Below are positions 24,925 to 34,034 of a stretch of 64,000 nt of DNA, piece by piece. Source of the DNA: Streptomyces uncialis (GTDB lineage Bacteria; Actinomycetota; Actinomycetes; Streptomycetales; Streptomycetaceae); the NCBI RefSeq assembly GCF_036250755.1, contig NZ_CP109583.1:6053501-6117500 (forward strand), given 5' to 3'. Position numbers and translations under genes: made by a program. Position 1 is the first letter of the stretch, and each line of letters opens with the position of its first letter. Below the pieces are notes generated by a model. The model worked only from the letters and a program-made list of their open reading frames with translations. It was not told the DNA's origin and made no database searches.

Positions 24925-26357
24925 ATGAGCCCAGTGACACCCCAGTCACCGCAGTCCCCCCACCCGCCCCAGCCTTCGCCGTCCGCGAAAGCCCCGCTCC
25001 CCGCCCGTACCCCCCGGACGGCGCCCCGGATCTCCCGCTCACCGCAGGCCCCGGCCCCGGAACCGTCCGGACAGCGGCCGAGGAGCCCGCGCGTGGACGA
25101 ACCGGGCGGTCAGCGCCCGTCGCGGCTGATCCACAACGAGTCCACCACCGAGATCCCGGTGCATCTGCTGTTCCGCGAGGACGCCTCCGGCACCCCGGTC
25201 CCGGCCGAGCCCGCCGTGGTGCGGCGCCGCCAGGCATCGGGCGAGCAGCCGAGGACACCGTCCGGCGGGCGCGGCCCCCGGCGCGACGGGCGCGCCGCGG
25301 CGGGTGACTTCCAGGAGCGGCCCGGCGCCGCCGCCGAGCGCCGCGAGCGGGCCTTCGAGCAGGGGGACGGCCGCTGCCGGTCACCGACCCCGAGCTCGTC
25401 GAGCGGCTGGGGCGGGCGCTGCCCGGCACGGCCGGGGTGGCCGCCGGGTTCCTCGGGCTCGCGGGCCTGGTCGTCGCGCTGTGGTGGACGGGCGCGCTGC
25501 CGACGGCCGCCGTCGAGCTCCTGGGGCTCCCCGCGTACGGGGCCGACGCCGGACCCATGGGCGTCGCACTCGACGGGATCACCTCCCGTTCCGGGATCAC
25601 CGCGGCCGGGGCGGTACCGCTGGGCATCGGCCACTGGGCGCTGCTCGCGGTGACCGGGACGCTCGCGCTCTTCGGCTTCGGCGGGCTGGCCCGCGGCCGG
25701 GTCGGCCAGGCCTGGGTGCTCACCCTCTTCGGACGGTACCGGGGGAGTGTGCGGCGCACCGGCCTGGTGTGGGTGAACCCGCTGCTGCTGCGCCGCCGGG
25801 TCGACGTACGGCTGCGGCACTGGCGCAGCGAGCCGATGCCCGCGGTGGACGCGCACGGGGTGGCGCTGCGGGTGGTGGTGCTCGTGGTGTGGCGGATCAG
25901 GGACTCCGCGAAGGCGACGCTGACGGTCGAGGACCATCAGGAGTATCTGCGGGAGTGCGTGGAGGCGGCGATGGCGCGGGTGCTGTCGCAGTTGCCGGCG
26001 GACGCCTTCCACGAGGACGCGCCCACGCTGCGCAACGCGGAGGCGGTCGGGGACGCGCTGACGCGGCGGATCGCGGCGGACACCCGGCCGGTGGGGCTGG
26101 AGGTGTTCTCGGCGCAGCCGACGCGGATCGAGTACGCGCCGGAGGTCGCCGCGGCGATGCAGCGGCGGCGGATCGCGGCGCTGGACGCGCAGCACCGGGA
26201 CTCGGTGCTGACCTCGGTGGTGGACTCCGTCGAGGACACGGTGACCCGGCTGACCGTGCGGGGGCTCGTGGAGCTGGACGACTACGAGCGCAAGGCCCTC
26301 GTCAAGGACCTCACGGTGGCCTTCTACACAGGTCGGGGCACCGCCGACCCGGGCTGA
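24925..26357 (+). pseudogene. SPFH/band 7-like membrane protein gene, frameshifted
   Basis: Two frames make one protein. The first (from ATG 24925, GGAGG 5 bases upstream) encodes a Pro-rich cytosolic part up to AFEQG. At the run GGGGG (25362-25366) coding character passes to another frame beginning GRPLPVTDPELVERL, followed by two membrane helices (AGFLGLAGLVVALWW, LLAVTGTLALFGFGG) and an SPFH domain (RVDVRLRHWRSEPMPAVDAHG, VVWRIRDSAKATL, VFSAQPTRIEYA). One extra G would join them. It may be a real frameshift, a sequencing error, or -1 slippage. SPFH proteins organise membrane microdomains. Confidence 0.7.
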
Positions 26358-26430
26358 CCGGGGTTACCGCGGGTTACCCGGGTGGGTCCCCGGGGGGTTC
26401 CGGAGCGGGTATTATTTCGGGTGTCGGCAG

Positions 26431-26504
26431 GCGCCGCTAGCTCAGTTGGTTAGAGCAGCTGACTCTTAATCAGCGGGTCCGGGGTTCGAGTCCCTGGCGG
26501 CGCA
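26431..26504 (+). tRNA. tRNA-Lys(CTT)
   Basis: Identical in its mature sequence to the copy at 22799, on the opposite strand: GCGCCGCTAGCTCAGTTGG, anticodon CTT in loop CTCTTAA, and 3' end GGCGGCGCA. The two copies point away from the 3.6 kb between them. Confidence 0.97.
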
Positions 26505-26512
26505 CAGACAGC

Positions 26513-26541
26513 AGAGGCCCCTCGCGCAAGCGGGGGGCCTC
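26513..26541 (+). terminator. Terminator of tRNA-Lys (plus)
   Basis: Arms GAGGCCCC and GGGGCCTC with a GC-rich interior, about 10 bases beyond the tRNA 3' end. Confidence 0.7.
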
Positions 26542-26563
26542 TCGCGTCCCCTGAGGTCTCCCC

Positions 26564-26600
26564 GTGTGCGGCCGGCCGCACACGCCACGCGGCCACGGGT
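26564..26600. terminator. Palindromes between convergent tRNA-Lys and LPMO gene
   Basis: GTGTGCGGCCGGCCGCACAC is a perfect 20-bp palindrome without loop (26564-26583), overlapped by a second hairpin with arms CACGCCAC / GTGGCGTG. The position before the end of the LPMO gene suggests termination. The loop-free palindrome could equally be a protein-binding site. Confidence 0.45.
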
Positions 26601-26672
26601 GGCGTGCGCGCGATGACCGTGCCTGTGGGGGGTCACGCGGAGACTTCGGAGCGGTTCGGACCTGGGGTCAGA

Positions 26673-27275
26673 TCAGAACTTGACGTCGGAGCAGGCGTAG
26701 AAGGCGTTCGGGGTGTCGGCGACCGTCCACACCGCGAGGACCACATGGTTCCCGGTCTTGCCGGAGGGGACCTGGCCGGAGTGCGACAGGGTCCACGGCG
26801 GGCGCTGACCGTTGTACGGCACCGTCAGGAACGGGGTGGACTCCAGGGCGGCCCGCGTCAGCGGAGCGTTCTGGTTCCAGCCGTTCTTGGTGATGTAGTA
26901 CTTGAAGTCGGCCGTGGCGTGCGCGGCCGTGAACTGCCAGCGGAAGTTGTAGCTCTGGCCGCCGGACAGCTGCGTGGCGGGCCACGCGGTGCCGTTCGGC
27001 TGCTTGGGCTGGTCGAGGGCGCTGAAGCCGCCGTTCCCGGCGGAACAGATCTTGCCGTCGGCCGGGCCGCGGCCCGGGAAGCCCTTGAGGCCCTCGACGC
27101 TCTGCGGCTCGTACTGGATGGAACCGCAGCCCTTGACGATGCCGCCGTTCCCGCACGCCTTCTGGCGGCTCAGGGGCTGATCGGTGTACCCGTGGCTGCT
27201 GGCACCACCGGACGAGAGCGTGACAGCTCCGACGGTGGCGAGTCCGAGCATGGCCGCGTACATCTTTTTTCGCAT
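26673..27275 (-). CDS. lpmP: AA10 lytic polysaccharide monooxygenase (LpmP-like)
   Basis: A 200-residue secreted copper enzyme that cuts chitin or cellulose chains oxidatively. The signal peptide ends ...GGASS, leaving mature His at HGYTDQPLSRQ, the first ligand of the copper histidine brace. The second His is in FTAAHATADFKYYIT. Other AA10 marks are YNFRWQFTA, WTLSHSGQVPSG, HVVLAVWTVADTPNAFY and Cys pairs. The ATG has CAGGAGTG 5 bases upstream. A homologous LPMO near cslA-glxA in S. lividans takes part in tip-glycan deposition. Confidence 0.9.
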   Translation of the reverse strand: MRKKMYAAMLGLATVGAVTLSSGGASSHGYTDQPLSRQKACGNGGIVKGCGSIQYEPQSVEGLKGFPGRGPADGKICSAGNGGFSALDQPKQPNGTAWPATQLSGGQSYNFRWQFTAAHATADFKYYITKNGWNQNAPLTRAALESTPFLTVPYNGQRPPWTLSHSGQVPSGKTGNHVVLAVWTVADTPNAFYACSDVKF

Positions 27276-27600
27276 GCTGCCACTCCTGGAGAACGTGGGG
27301 GTTCTGTGGGGCGTACGCGCACTGCGGTCTAGACCAAGTCCCAGGTTATTGCCGTTAGTTGAACATGTCCATACCAACGGTAGAAAGGATTCGGTCACAT
27401 CACGCCCCCGATTCCTCCACAAGCCTTGCGTCCGGCCCGCCGATGGTGACCCCCGATGACGGACCTCCGCCATCCCACGGCCCCCGCCGACCACCCCTTG
27501 ACCGGACGTTCGGGACGGCCGCGCCGGAAGGCCGGACGGCCGGAATCCGTACCGGCACCGTCGCCGGTTGCCGGGTGGCCGGATCAGCCCTTGCGCGAGT
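27276..27600. promoter_or_regulatory. Intergenic region upstream of the LPMO gene
   Basis: 325 bases between the LPMO start and the end of the IclR gene. The part near the LPMO (27330-27400) is AT-richer (TTATTGCCGTTAGTTGAAC) and probably carries its promoter. I see no repeat or RNA structure. Confidence 0.35.
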
Positions 27601-28338
27601 TCAGAGGGTCAGGGAGAGGAGGACCGCCGGGGCCTCACGGTTCAGGATCTCCGCCGCGTCCCGCAGCCTGTGCACCTGCTCCACCGGCAGCGAGAGCCCG
27701 AGGCATCCCACCGCCGCCCCGGCGGTGACGGGCACCGCCGCGCACACCGTCCCCACCGCGTACTCCTGGAGATCCAGCACCGGCACACTCGCGGGCTGCA
27801 ATCCCAGCCGCCGCGTCAGTACCCGCTCGTCCGTGATCGTCCGGGAGGTGAGCCGGGCCGGCCGGTGCCGGGACAGATGATCCCGCAGTGCGTCCCCGTC
27901 CAGCTGCCCGAGCAGGCTCTTGCCGATCGCCGTCGCGTGGCCCGCCGACCGGAAGTCCACCCACTCCCGCGCCGCGGGGGTCTCGGGCCCGTCGTTGACG
28001 TGGATCACCGTGACCTCACCGTCGAGATAGCGGCCGACGTACAGCGCCGCGCCGACGCTCGCCCGCAGCCGGTCCAGCGTGTCCTGGATCGGCGGCCGTG
28101 CCGTGCCGAGCCGCCCCAGCGCCTCCCCGGGGAGGTAGATCCCGTCGGGCCCCTGCCCGACGTACCCCTCGCGACGAAGCATCCGCAGCAGTCCGGTGAG
28201 CCGCGCCCCGGAGAGCCCGGTCTCCCGGGCCAGCTCCGCCTCGCTCGCCCCCGAGGAGCCGCGGGAGACGAGGTCCAGGACGCGCAGGGCGCGCTGCACC
28301 GAACGGTACGGCGCGGTCGACTCGTGCTGAAGCGCCAC
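27601..28338 (-). CDS. IclR-family transcription regulator
   Basis: A 245-residue regulator. Winged helix at residues 10-70 (SVQRALRVLDLVSRG, ELARETGLSGARLTGLLRML). The IclR effector domain follows (LYVGRYLDGEVTVIHVND, SAGHATAIGKSLLGQL, GTVCAAVPVTAGAAVGCLGL). GTG 28338 is chosen because AGGGGGAA lies upstream. It lies downstream of, and on the same strand as, the ABC transporter, so it may regulate it or respond to an organic acid; the effector is unknown. Confidence 0.87.
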   Translation of the reverse strand: MALQHESTAPYRSVQRALRVLDLVSRGSSGASEAELARETGLSGARLTGLLRMLRREGYVGQGPDGIYLPGEALGRLGTARPPIQDTLDRLRASVGAALYVGRYLDGEVTVIHVNDGPETPAAREWVDFRSAGHATAIGKSLLGQLDGDALRDHLSRHRPARLTSRTITDERVLTRRLGLQPASVPVLDLQEYAVGTVCAAVPVTAGAAVGCLGLSLPVEQVHRLRDAAEILNREAPAVLLSLTL

Positions 28339-28597
28339 TGCTTCCCCCTGGACGGTCCCGGTCCATACGGCTGGGCACATCAACGATAGCCGTCAACCGG
28401 TTCCCGGGAACGGGCCGTTGGCCGGTTCACCGGTACGTGTCGGCGACGCGCCCGGAGCCCGGTGCGAAATGGCCGTCCGGCATATGTCCAGGGCATACGG
28501 GGCCGGGAAGGGGCCGCCGGGCCGGACCCACCGGGCCGGACCGCTCACCCGCCCCGCCGGCCCGGCGCCCTCACCCACGGCCCACCGCACGCACCCC

Positions 28598-29410
28598 TCA
28601 CAGGATCGCGCTGAGGAACTCCCGGGTCCGGTCCAGATCCGGATCGCTGAACATCTTCTCCGGCGGGCCCGACTCGATCACCTTGCCCTCGTCGAACATC
28701 AGGACCTGGTCGGAGATGTCCCGGGCGAAGTTCATCTCATGGGTGACGCACAGCATCGTGATGTCCGTGCTGTGCGCCACGTCCCGCAGCACGTCCAGCA
28801 CCCCCGCGACCAGCTCCGGGTCGAGCGCCGAGGTCACCTCGTCCAGCAGCAGCACCTGCGGACGCATCGCCAGGGCGCGGGCGATGGCCACCCGCTGCTG
28901 CTGTCCGCCGGACAGCTGCGTGGGGTACGCGTCGCAGCGGTCGCCCAGCCCGACCAGGTCCAGCAGTTCCTTGCCCCGCTGCTCGGCCTCGTCCTTCGAC
29001 ATCCCGAGCACGGTCACCGGTGCCTCGGTGATGTTGCGCAGCACCTTCATGTTCGGGAACAGGTTGAACTGCTGGAACACCATGCCGATGTTCTTGCGGA
29101 CCTCGCGGACGTGCTTCTCCCGGGCCGGGACCAGCTTCCCGCCGCGTTCCTCGTGGGTGAGGTAGTCCCCGTTCACCTTGATCCGGCCCTCGTCGGGCTT
29201 GAGCAGCGTCATCAGCAGCCGCAGGATCGTCGTCTTGCCGGAGCCGGACGGGCCGATCAGCGTCACATGCTTGCCCCGGCCGACCTGGAAGTCGAGGCCG
29301 TCCAGCACCGTGGCCTTGCCGAACCGCTTGGTGACGTTCTCGAAGCGGATCAGCTCCTCACCACCGTTCGCCCCCGTGTCAAGGATCTTCGGACTCTGGT
29401 CAGTGGACAA
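28598..29410 (-). CDS. Polar amino acid ABC transporter ATP-binding protein
   Basis: A 270-residue ATPase of the GlnQ/GluA type. Walker A GPSGSGKTT (about residue 54), Q-loop FQQFNLFPNM, signature LSGGQQQRVAIARAL, Walker B VLLLDEVTSALD, and H-loop CVTHEMNFARD. It starts at TTG and overlaps the end of the permease gene by 11 bases. It powers uptake by the two permeases encoded upstream; glutamate or a related amino acid is the likely substrate. Confidence 0.93.
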   Translation of the reverse strand: MSTDQSPKILDTGANGGEELIRFENVTKRFGKATVLDGLDFQVGRGKHVTLIGPSGSGKTTILRLLMTLLKPDEGRIKVNGDYLTHEERGGKLVPAREKHVREVRKNIGMVFQQFNLFPNMKVLRNITEAPVTVLGMSKDEAEQRGKELLDLVGLGDRCDAYPTQLSGGQQQRVAIARALAMRPQVLLLDEVTSALDPELVAGVLDVLRDVAHSTDITMLCVTHEMNFARDISDQVLMFDEGKVIESGPPEKMFSDPDLDRTREFLSAIL

Positions 29411-30092
29411 GACGGCGCTCCAGGGATCGGATCAGCAGCGAGGACGGATAGGCGATGAGGATGAAGGCGATCCCGACGACGGTCAGGGCCTCGGTGTACT
29501 GGAAGGTGTCCGTGGCCTGGAGCCGCGCACGCTGAAGCAGTTCCAGTACGCCGATACCGGCGAGCAGCGGGGTGTCCTTCAGCATCGCGATGACGTAGTT
29601 GCCGAGCGCGGGGACGACCCGGCGCACGGCCTGCGGCAGGATCACCGCCGTCCACGTCCGGTGGTACGGCAGGCTCAGCGCGCGGGCCGCCTCCCACTGC
29701 CCGGTCGGCACACCGTCGATGCCCGCGCGGTACACCTGCGCGGTGTACGTCGAGTAGTGCAGCCCGATCGCCACTATGCCGGTGGTCAGGGCCGAGAACT
29801 GGATGCCCCACTCGGGCAGCACGAAGAACAGGAAGAACAGCTGCACCAGCAGCGGGGTGTTGCGGATGAACTCGGTCAGCATGCCCACCGGCCAGCGCAC
29901 GAACCGGCTCGGCGCCCGCAGGGCGAGCGCCCAGACCAGGCCCAGCGTGAACGAGATCAGCGAGCCGAGGGCCAGCACCTGGAGGGTGGTGAGCACACCG
30001 TCCCAGAAGTACGGCATGAAGTCCGAGACGGCCGCCCAGTCCCAGGCGTCCGGCTGGGCCGCCGCGGCCGAGGTCATGGATGAGGTGCTCAT
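29400..30092 (-). CDS. Amino acid ABC transporter permease 2
   Basis: A 230-residue HisM-type inner-membrane subunit. The N-terminal HEQ-type region is VLTTLQVLALGSLISFTLGL, and the EAA loop that contacts the ATPase is QWEAARALSLPYHRTWTAVI. About five membrane helices. The ATG at 30092 overlaps the end of permease 1, so the genes are translationally coupled. Confidence 0.9.
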   Translation of the reverse strand: MSTSSMTSAAAAQPDAWDWAAVSDFMPYFWDGVLTTLQVLALGSLISFTLGLVWALALRAPSRFVRWPVGMLTEFIRNTPLLVQLFFLFFVLPEWGIQFSALTTGIVAIGLHYSTYTAQVYRAGIDGVPTGQWEAARALSLPYHRTWTAVILPQAVRRVVPALGNYVIAMLKDTPLLAGIGVLELLQRARLQATDTFQYTEALTVVGIAFILIAYPSSLLIRSLERRLVH

Positions 30093-30775
30093 GCGGTGCC
30101 ACCTCCGACACCCATCGCGGCGGGGGCCTTGCCGACCCCGGCCTTGGCACGGCGCTCCAGCGCCTTCATGCCCCGGGTGAGGGCGAACGCGATCACGAAG
30201 TAGATCACCAGCGTGATGCCGTAGATCTGCGCGCTGTCCTGGGTCGCGAGCCGGACCAGATACGCGGCGAACGACACATCGCCGATCCCGAGCAGTGACA
30301 CCAGCGCGGTCCCCTTCAACAGCTCTATCAGCAGATTGCAGAACGGCGGGATCATCTCCGGCACCGCCTGCGGCAGCAGGATCAGCCGCAGCCGCTGCCA
30401 GGGCGTGAAGCTGAGCGCGACGCCCGCCTCCCGCTGCGCCGGGGCCACCGCGCCGAGCGCGCCCCGGACGATCTCCGCGCCGTACGCCCCGTACGACAGA
30501 CCGAGCGCGAGGACGGCCGCCCACATCGGGACGAGCGACCAGCCGACGAGCTGCGGCATCACGAAGAACAGCCAGAACATCAGCACCAGCGCCGATGTAC
30601 CCCGGAAGACCTCCGTGTACAGCCCGGCGAGGAACCGCACGGTCTTCAGCCGGTGGGTGCGCGCGATGCCCACCCCGAACGCGACGGCGGTCGCCAGGGC
30701 CGCGCTGTACACGGTGAGCTGGAGGGTGATCCAGATACCGGGCAGCACCCAGTTCTGCCAGAGTCCCACGGTCAT
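30089..30775 (-). CDS. Amino acid ABC transporter permease 1
   Basis: A 228-residue permease paralogous to the next gene. Signatures are GIWITLQLTVYSAALATAVA and the EAA loop QREAGVALSFTPWQRLRLIL. Its ATG overlaps the stop of the binding-protein gene (ATGA). It forms the heterodimeric channel with permease 2. Confidence 0.9.
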   Translation of the reverse strand: MTVGLWQNWVLPGIWITLQLTVYSAALATAVAFGVGIARTHRLKTVRFLAGLYTEVFRGTSALVLMFWLFFVMPQLVGWSLVPMWAAVLALGLSYGAYGAEIVRGALGAVAPAQREAGVALSFTPWQRLRLILLPQAVPEMIPPFCNLLIELLKGTALVSLLGIGDVSFAAYLVRLATQDSAQIYGITLVIYFVIAFALTRGMKALERRAKAGVGKAPAAMGVGGGTA

Positions 30776-31737
30776 GAGCACAGCTCCTCGGCGGTCAGGT
30801 CCGTCATCTCCGCCTCGGTGAAACCGAACGGGCGCAGTATCCGGAAGAGTTCGCCGCTGTCCTTCATCTTGTGGATCTCGACGTTGAAGGCGTCCCGCAG
30901 CCCGGTGTCGGTGGGCCGGAACGTGAACCCGCCGCCGTCGATGTGCTTCTCACCGTCCACGACCGGGGCGAACGCCTTCGTGGCCTCCGCCCGGCGGCTC
31001 TTGCGGGTGACCTGCCGGGTGGTCAGGGCCGTCCCGCCGAAGACGTCGATACGGCCGGACTCCACGGCGTTCAGCCCCGCCACCTGGTCCTGGAGGATCA
31101 CTATGTCCTTCTCCGGGTAGCCGGCCCCGACCGCGTACGCGGACTGCGCGTACCCCGCCCCCGTACCGAACTTCGCCTTCGCCCGGATCACGTCCGCGTA
31201 GCCGCGCAGGCCCAGCGGATTGCCCTTGCGGACGATGAACGAGTCCAGCATCTGGTACTCGGGGTCGGAGAAGATGACCTGCTCGCAGCGCTCCTTGTTG
31301 ATGTACATGCCCGCGGAGACCACGTCGAACTGCTGGGTCTTCAGCCCGGGGATCAGTGAGCTGAAGTCGGTGGCGACCGGCTGTACCCCGGGTACCCCCA
31401 GCCGCTTGAAGATGACCTTGGCCAGTTCGACGGCCTCCCCGGTGAACTCACCGTCCTCGTCGATGTATCCGTAGGGCACCTCGCCCGCGATCCCGAGGCG
31501 TACCGTGCCCTGGGACCGCAGCCGGGCCAGGGTGTCGCCGGTGGGCACCCGGGAGCAGCCGGCGGCGCCGAGCGCACCGGCGGTGCCGAGCACGGCCGCC
31601 CCGGTGAGCAGGGTCCTCCGGCGGGGCCCGGTGGTCGCGGAGCGGGATATCGGAACCGGTTCCGGCCGGGCGCCGCCGTCCGCCGAGGGCCGCCCTGTGC
31701 GTCTGTTCGCTGAGTCGTCTCGCAGTGGTGGAGCCAT
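30772..31737 (-). CDS. Extracellular glutamate/amino acid binding lipoprotein
   Basis: A 321-residue solute-binding protein with a Tat-like leader (PRRRTLLTGAAVLGTAGALG) and lipobox GAAGC. The SBP_bac_3 domain has VRLGIAGEVPYGYIDEDGEF, TGEAVELAKVIFKRLG, DFSSLIPGLKTQQFDVVSAG and DVFGGTALT. First gene of a four-gene operon with both permeases and the ATPase. ATG 31737 is taken; TTG 31761 is an alternative start. Confidence 0.88.
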   Translation of the reverse strand: MAPPLRDDSANRRTGRPSADGGARPEPVPISRSATTGPRRRTLLTGAAVLGTAGALGAAGCSRVPTGDTLARLRSQGTVRLGIAGEVPYGYIDEDGEFTGEAVELAKVIFKRLGVPGVQPVATDFSSLIPGLKTQQFDVVSAGMYINKERCEQVIFSDPEYQMLDSFIVRKGNPLGLRGYADVIRAKAKFGTGAGYAQSAYAVGAGYPEKDIVILQDQVAGLNAVESGRIDVFGGTALTTRQVTRKSRRAEATKAFAPVVDGEKHIDGGGFTFRPTDTGLRDAFNVEIHKMKDSGELFRILRPFGFTEAEMTDLTAEELCS

Positions 31738-31885
31738 GGGCGCGCGGCTACCCCGTGCCAAGCGAGTTATTCCGGTCAGTTCACGCCCCGCACCGGACGG
31801 CCGTCCGCCGACCGGGTGTTCTGACGCCGTCCGGGCGACAGTGCGCCTCCGGCGGCTGCGCCGTCCGGGGGACGGGTATTTCCGG

Positions 31886-33325
31886 TCAGCCCGCCGACCG
31901 GTCCCCGTCCGTCGGCGGGCCCTGGAGGTCCGGAGCGGGGACGCCCGCGATCCCGGCCGTGTACAGCGCGTGCGCCGTCCGCAGCACGGTCCGGTCGGCG
32001 AACCGCGCCGCCACGATCTGGAGCCCCACCGGCAGCCCCTCCCCGTCGAGACCGACCGGCACGCTCGCCGCGGGCTGGGTGGTCATGTTGAACGGGTACG
32101 TGAACGGGGTCCAGCTCGTCCAGCGGCGCGCTCCGCTGCCCGGCGGGACCTCGGCGCCCGCCGGGAACGCGGTCAGCGGGAGCGTCGGGGTCAGCAGCAC
32201 GTCGTACCGCTGGTGGAACAGGCTCATCCGCCGCCCCAGCTCGCCGCGGACCGCCTCGGCGGCCAGCACGTCCAGGCCGGACAGGCCCGTCCCCGCCGCC
32301 CGCATCTCCCGCAGCCCCGGGTCCAGGAGCGCCAGCTGGGCGGGCCCGAGGCCCCGGGTGGACCGGGCTATCCCGCCGGCCCACAGGGTGTGGAAGGCGT
32401 CCACCGGGTCGGTGAGGTCCGGATCGGTCTCCTCGACGTACGCGCCGAGGCCCGCGAGACGCTCCACCGCCCGCCGCACCACCGCCGCGACCTGCGGGCG
32501 CACCGCGACCTGGCCGCCCAGCGACGGCGAGAACGCGATCCGCAGCCCCCGCACCCCGCCGTCCAGCCCGGCCCGGAACCCGGTGCCGGGCGGGCCCGCC
32601 TGCCAGGGGTCCCGGGCGTCCGGCCGCGCGAGGACGTCCATCATCAGCGCGGCGTCCGCCGCGTCCCTGGCCAGCGGGCCCACATGCGCCAGCGAGCCGT
32701 ACACGCTCGCCGGGTACACGGGCACGAGCCCGTACGTCGGCTTCAGCCCGAGGACACCGCAGAACGCGGCGGGGATGCGGACGCTGCCGCCGCCGTCGGT
32801 GCCGATGGACAGGGCGCCCGCGCCCGTCGCGACGGCCACCGCGCTGCCGCCGCTGGAGCCCCCGCTGGTCCGGTCCGGGCCGTACGGGTTGCGGGTGATC
32901 CCGGTCAGGGGCGAGTCCGTCACGGCCTTCCAGCCGAACTCCGGGGTGGTGGTCCGGCCGAGGAACACGGCGTGCTGCTCACGGAGCCGGGCCACGGCCG
33001 GGGCGTCCTCGGTCCAGTGGCGGCCCACCGGGTCCACGGTGCGGGAGCCCCGCAGGCTCGGTGTCCCGCGCTGGAGGAAGGTGTCCTTGACGGTCACGGG
33101 GACGCCGTCCAGCAGACCGGCCGGTTCGCCGCGGTACCAGCGGGCCGCGGAGGCGCGGGCCTCGGCCAGGGCGCCCTCGGTGTCGATCCGCACGAACGCG
33201 TTGAGTTTCCGCTGGACGTCGTCCGCCCTGCGCAGTGCCGCCTCCACGGCGTCGACGGGCGTGAATCTGCCCGTCCGGTACCCCTCGACCAGTTCCACGG
33301 CCCCCAGCGCCAAGATCCCGTCCAC
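31886..33325 (-). CDS. Amidase signature family enzyme
   Basis: A 479-residue Ser-cisSer-Lys amidohydrolase. The Lys is in PVTVKDTFL, the signature region is TSGGSSGGSAVAVATGAGAL, with cis-Ser in GGSSGG and nucleophile Ser in GTDGGGSVRIPA. The C-terminal region (PFNMTTQPAASVPVGLDGEG) is typical. GTG 33325 is taken because GGAGGGTGT precedes it. The substrate cannot be told from sequence. Nearby racemase-like and dehydrogenase genes hint at amide or hydantoin-type catabolism, which is only inference. Confidence 0.87.
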   Translation of the reverse strand: MDGILALGAVELVEGYRTGRFTPVDAVEAALRRADDVQRKLNAFVRIDTEGALAEARASAARWYRGEPAGLLDGVPVTVKDTFLQRGTPSLRGSRTVDPVGRHWTEDAPAVARLREQHAVFLGRTTTPEFGWKAVTDSPLTGITRNPYGPDRTSGGSSGGSAVAVATGAGALSIGTDGGGSVRIPAAFCGVLGLKPTYGLVPVYPASVYGSLAHVGPLARDAADAALMMDVLARPDARDPWQAGPPGTGFRAGLDGGVRGLRIAFSPSLGGQVAVRPQVAAVVRRAVERLAGLGAYVEETDPDLTDPVDAFHTLWAGGIARSTRGLGPAQLALLDPGLREMRAAGTGLSGLDVLAAEAVRGELGRRMSLFHQRYDVLLTPTLPLTAFPAGAEVPPGSGARRWTSWTPFTYPFNMTTQPAASVPVGLDGEGLPVGLQIVAARFADRTVLRTAHALYTAGIAGVPAPDLQGPPTDGDRSAG

Positions 33326-34034
33326 ACACCCTCCCCACCCGTACCCCCCACCCATCGCTACCCCGGTACCCCCACCGGGACTCGCCATCGCCCACGCTTC
33401 TGGGGTTCCACACCTGGACGTACCTGTCCCTGTACGGGTCGTTCGTGGGTGCGCAGTTCCCCGCGGGTCGCCTTCGCTCGCGCTTGTGAGGTCTGTCCGG
33501 CTGGGCCCACTTGTCCCCGCACAGGCCGTCCGTGGGTGCGCAGTTCCCCGCGCCCCTGGATGCTGCCCCTTTGCGGTCGTTCGCCGGGTGCGGGTCGCCC
33601 TCGTTTTTGCGCAGTTCCCCGCGCCCCTTTGGGGGCGCCCCTTCAGGCTGTCGGTCAGGTGCGGGCCTTTGCTTGCGGAACCCCCCTCCTCGCGCAGTCG
33701 CTCGGCTGCCGAAGGGGGTGGGCGGGAATCTCTGCTCGCAGACTCCGATGCTCTTCAGTCGGGCAACGTAACGGCTTACCGAGCGTGTCGGATCGAGGAC
33801 GGAGAATCCCGACCGGCACCGACCCAAAGAACCGGCAGAACGCGCCCCGACAGGGGCGCGGGGAACTGCGCGAAACCACCGAGCGACGGCACAGGAACGA
33901 AGTTCGTCCAGCCGGACAGACCTACGAAGCGCAAGCGAAGGCGACCCGCGGGGAACTGCGCACCCACGGACGACCTGTACAGGGACAAGTACGCCCAGCC
34001 GGACAGACCTCGAAAGCGCGGCAAGCACACGCGG
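33326..34034. repeat. Intergenic repeat island 2
   Basis: About 700 bases without a real gene, made of the same modules as the other islands: GCGCGGGGAACTGCGC in both orientations, AAGCGCAAGCGAAGGCG, and GGACAAGTACGCCCAGCC-type pieces. It includes one minus-oriented 121-bp element (33711-33831). Confidence 0.75.
33711..33831 (-). repeat. 123-bp dispersed element, copy B (121 bp)
   Basis: Complementary orientation to the other four. The outer parts, including GGGATTC/GATTCCC, CCGA-n5-TCGG and the TCTG-CGAG-CAGA hairpin, are kept. The middle (CGTTACGTTGCCCGACTG) differs and loses the CAGT/ACTG stem. Confidence 0.8.

Noticed and set aside
25304..26440. Long + strand frame across the SPFH gene
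   Set aside because: Arg/Gly/Ala-rich shadow with poor third-position GC; the SPFH frames explain the region.
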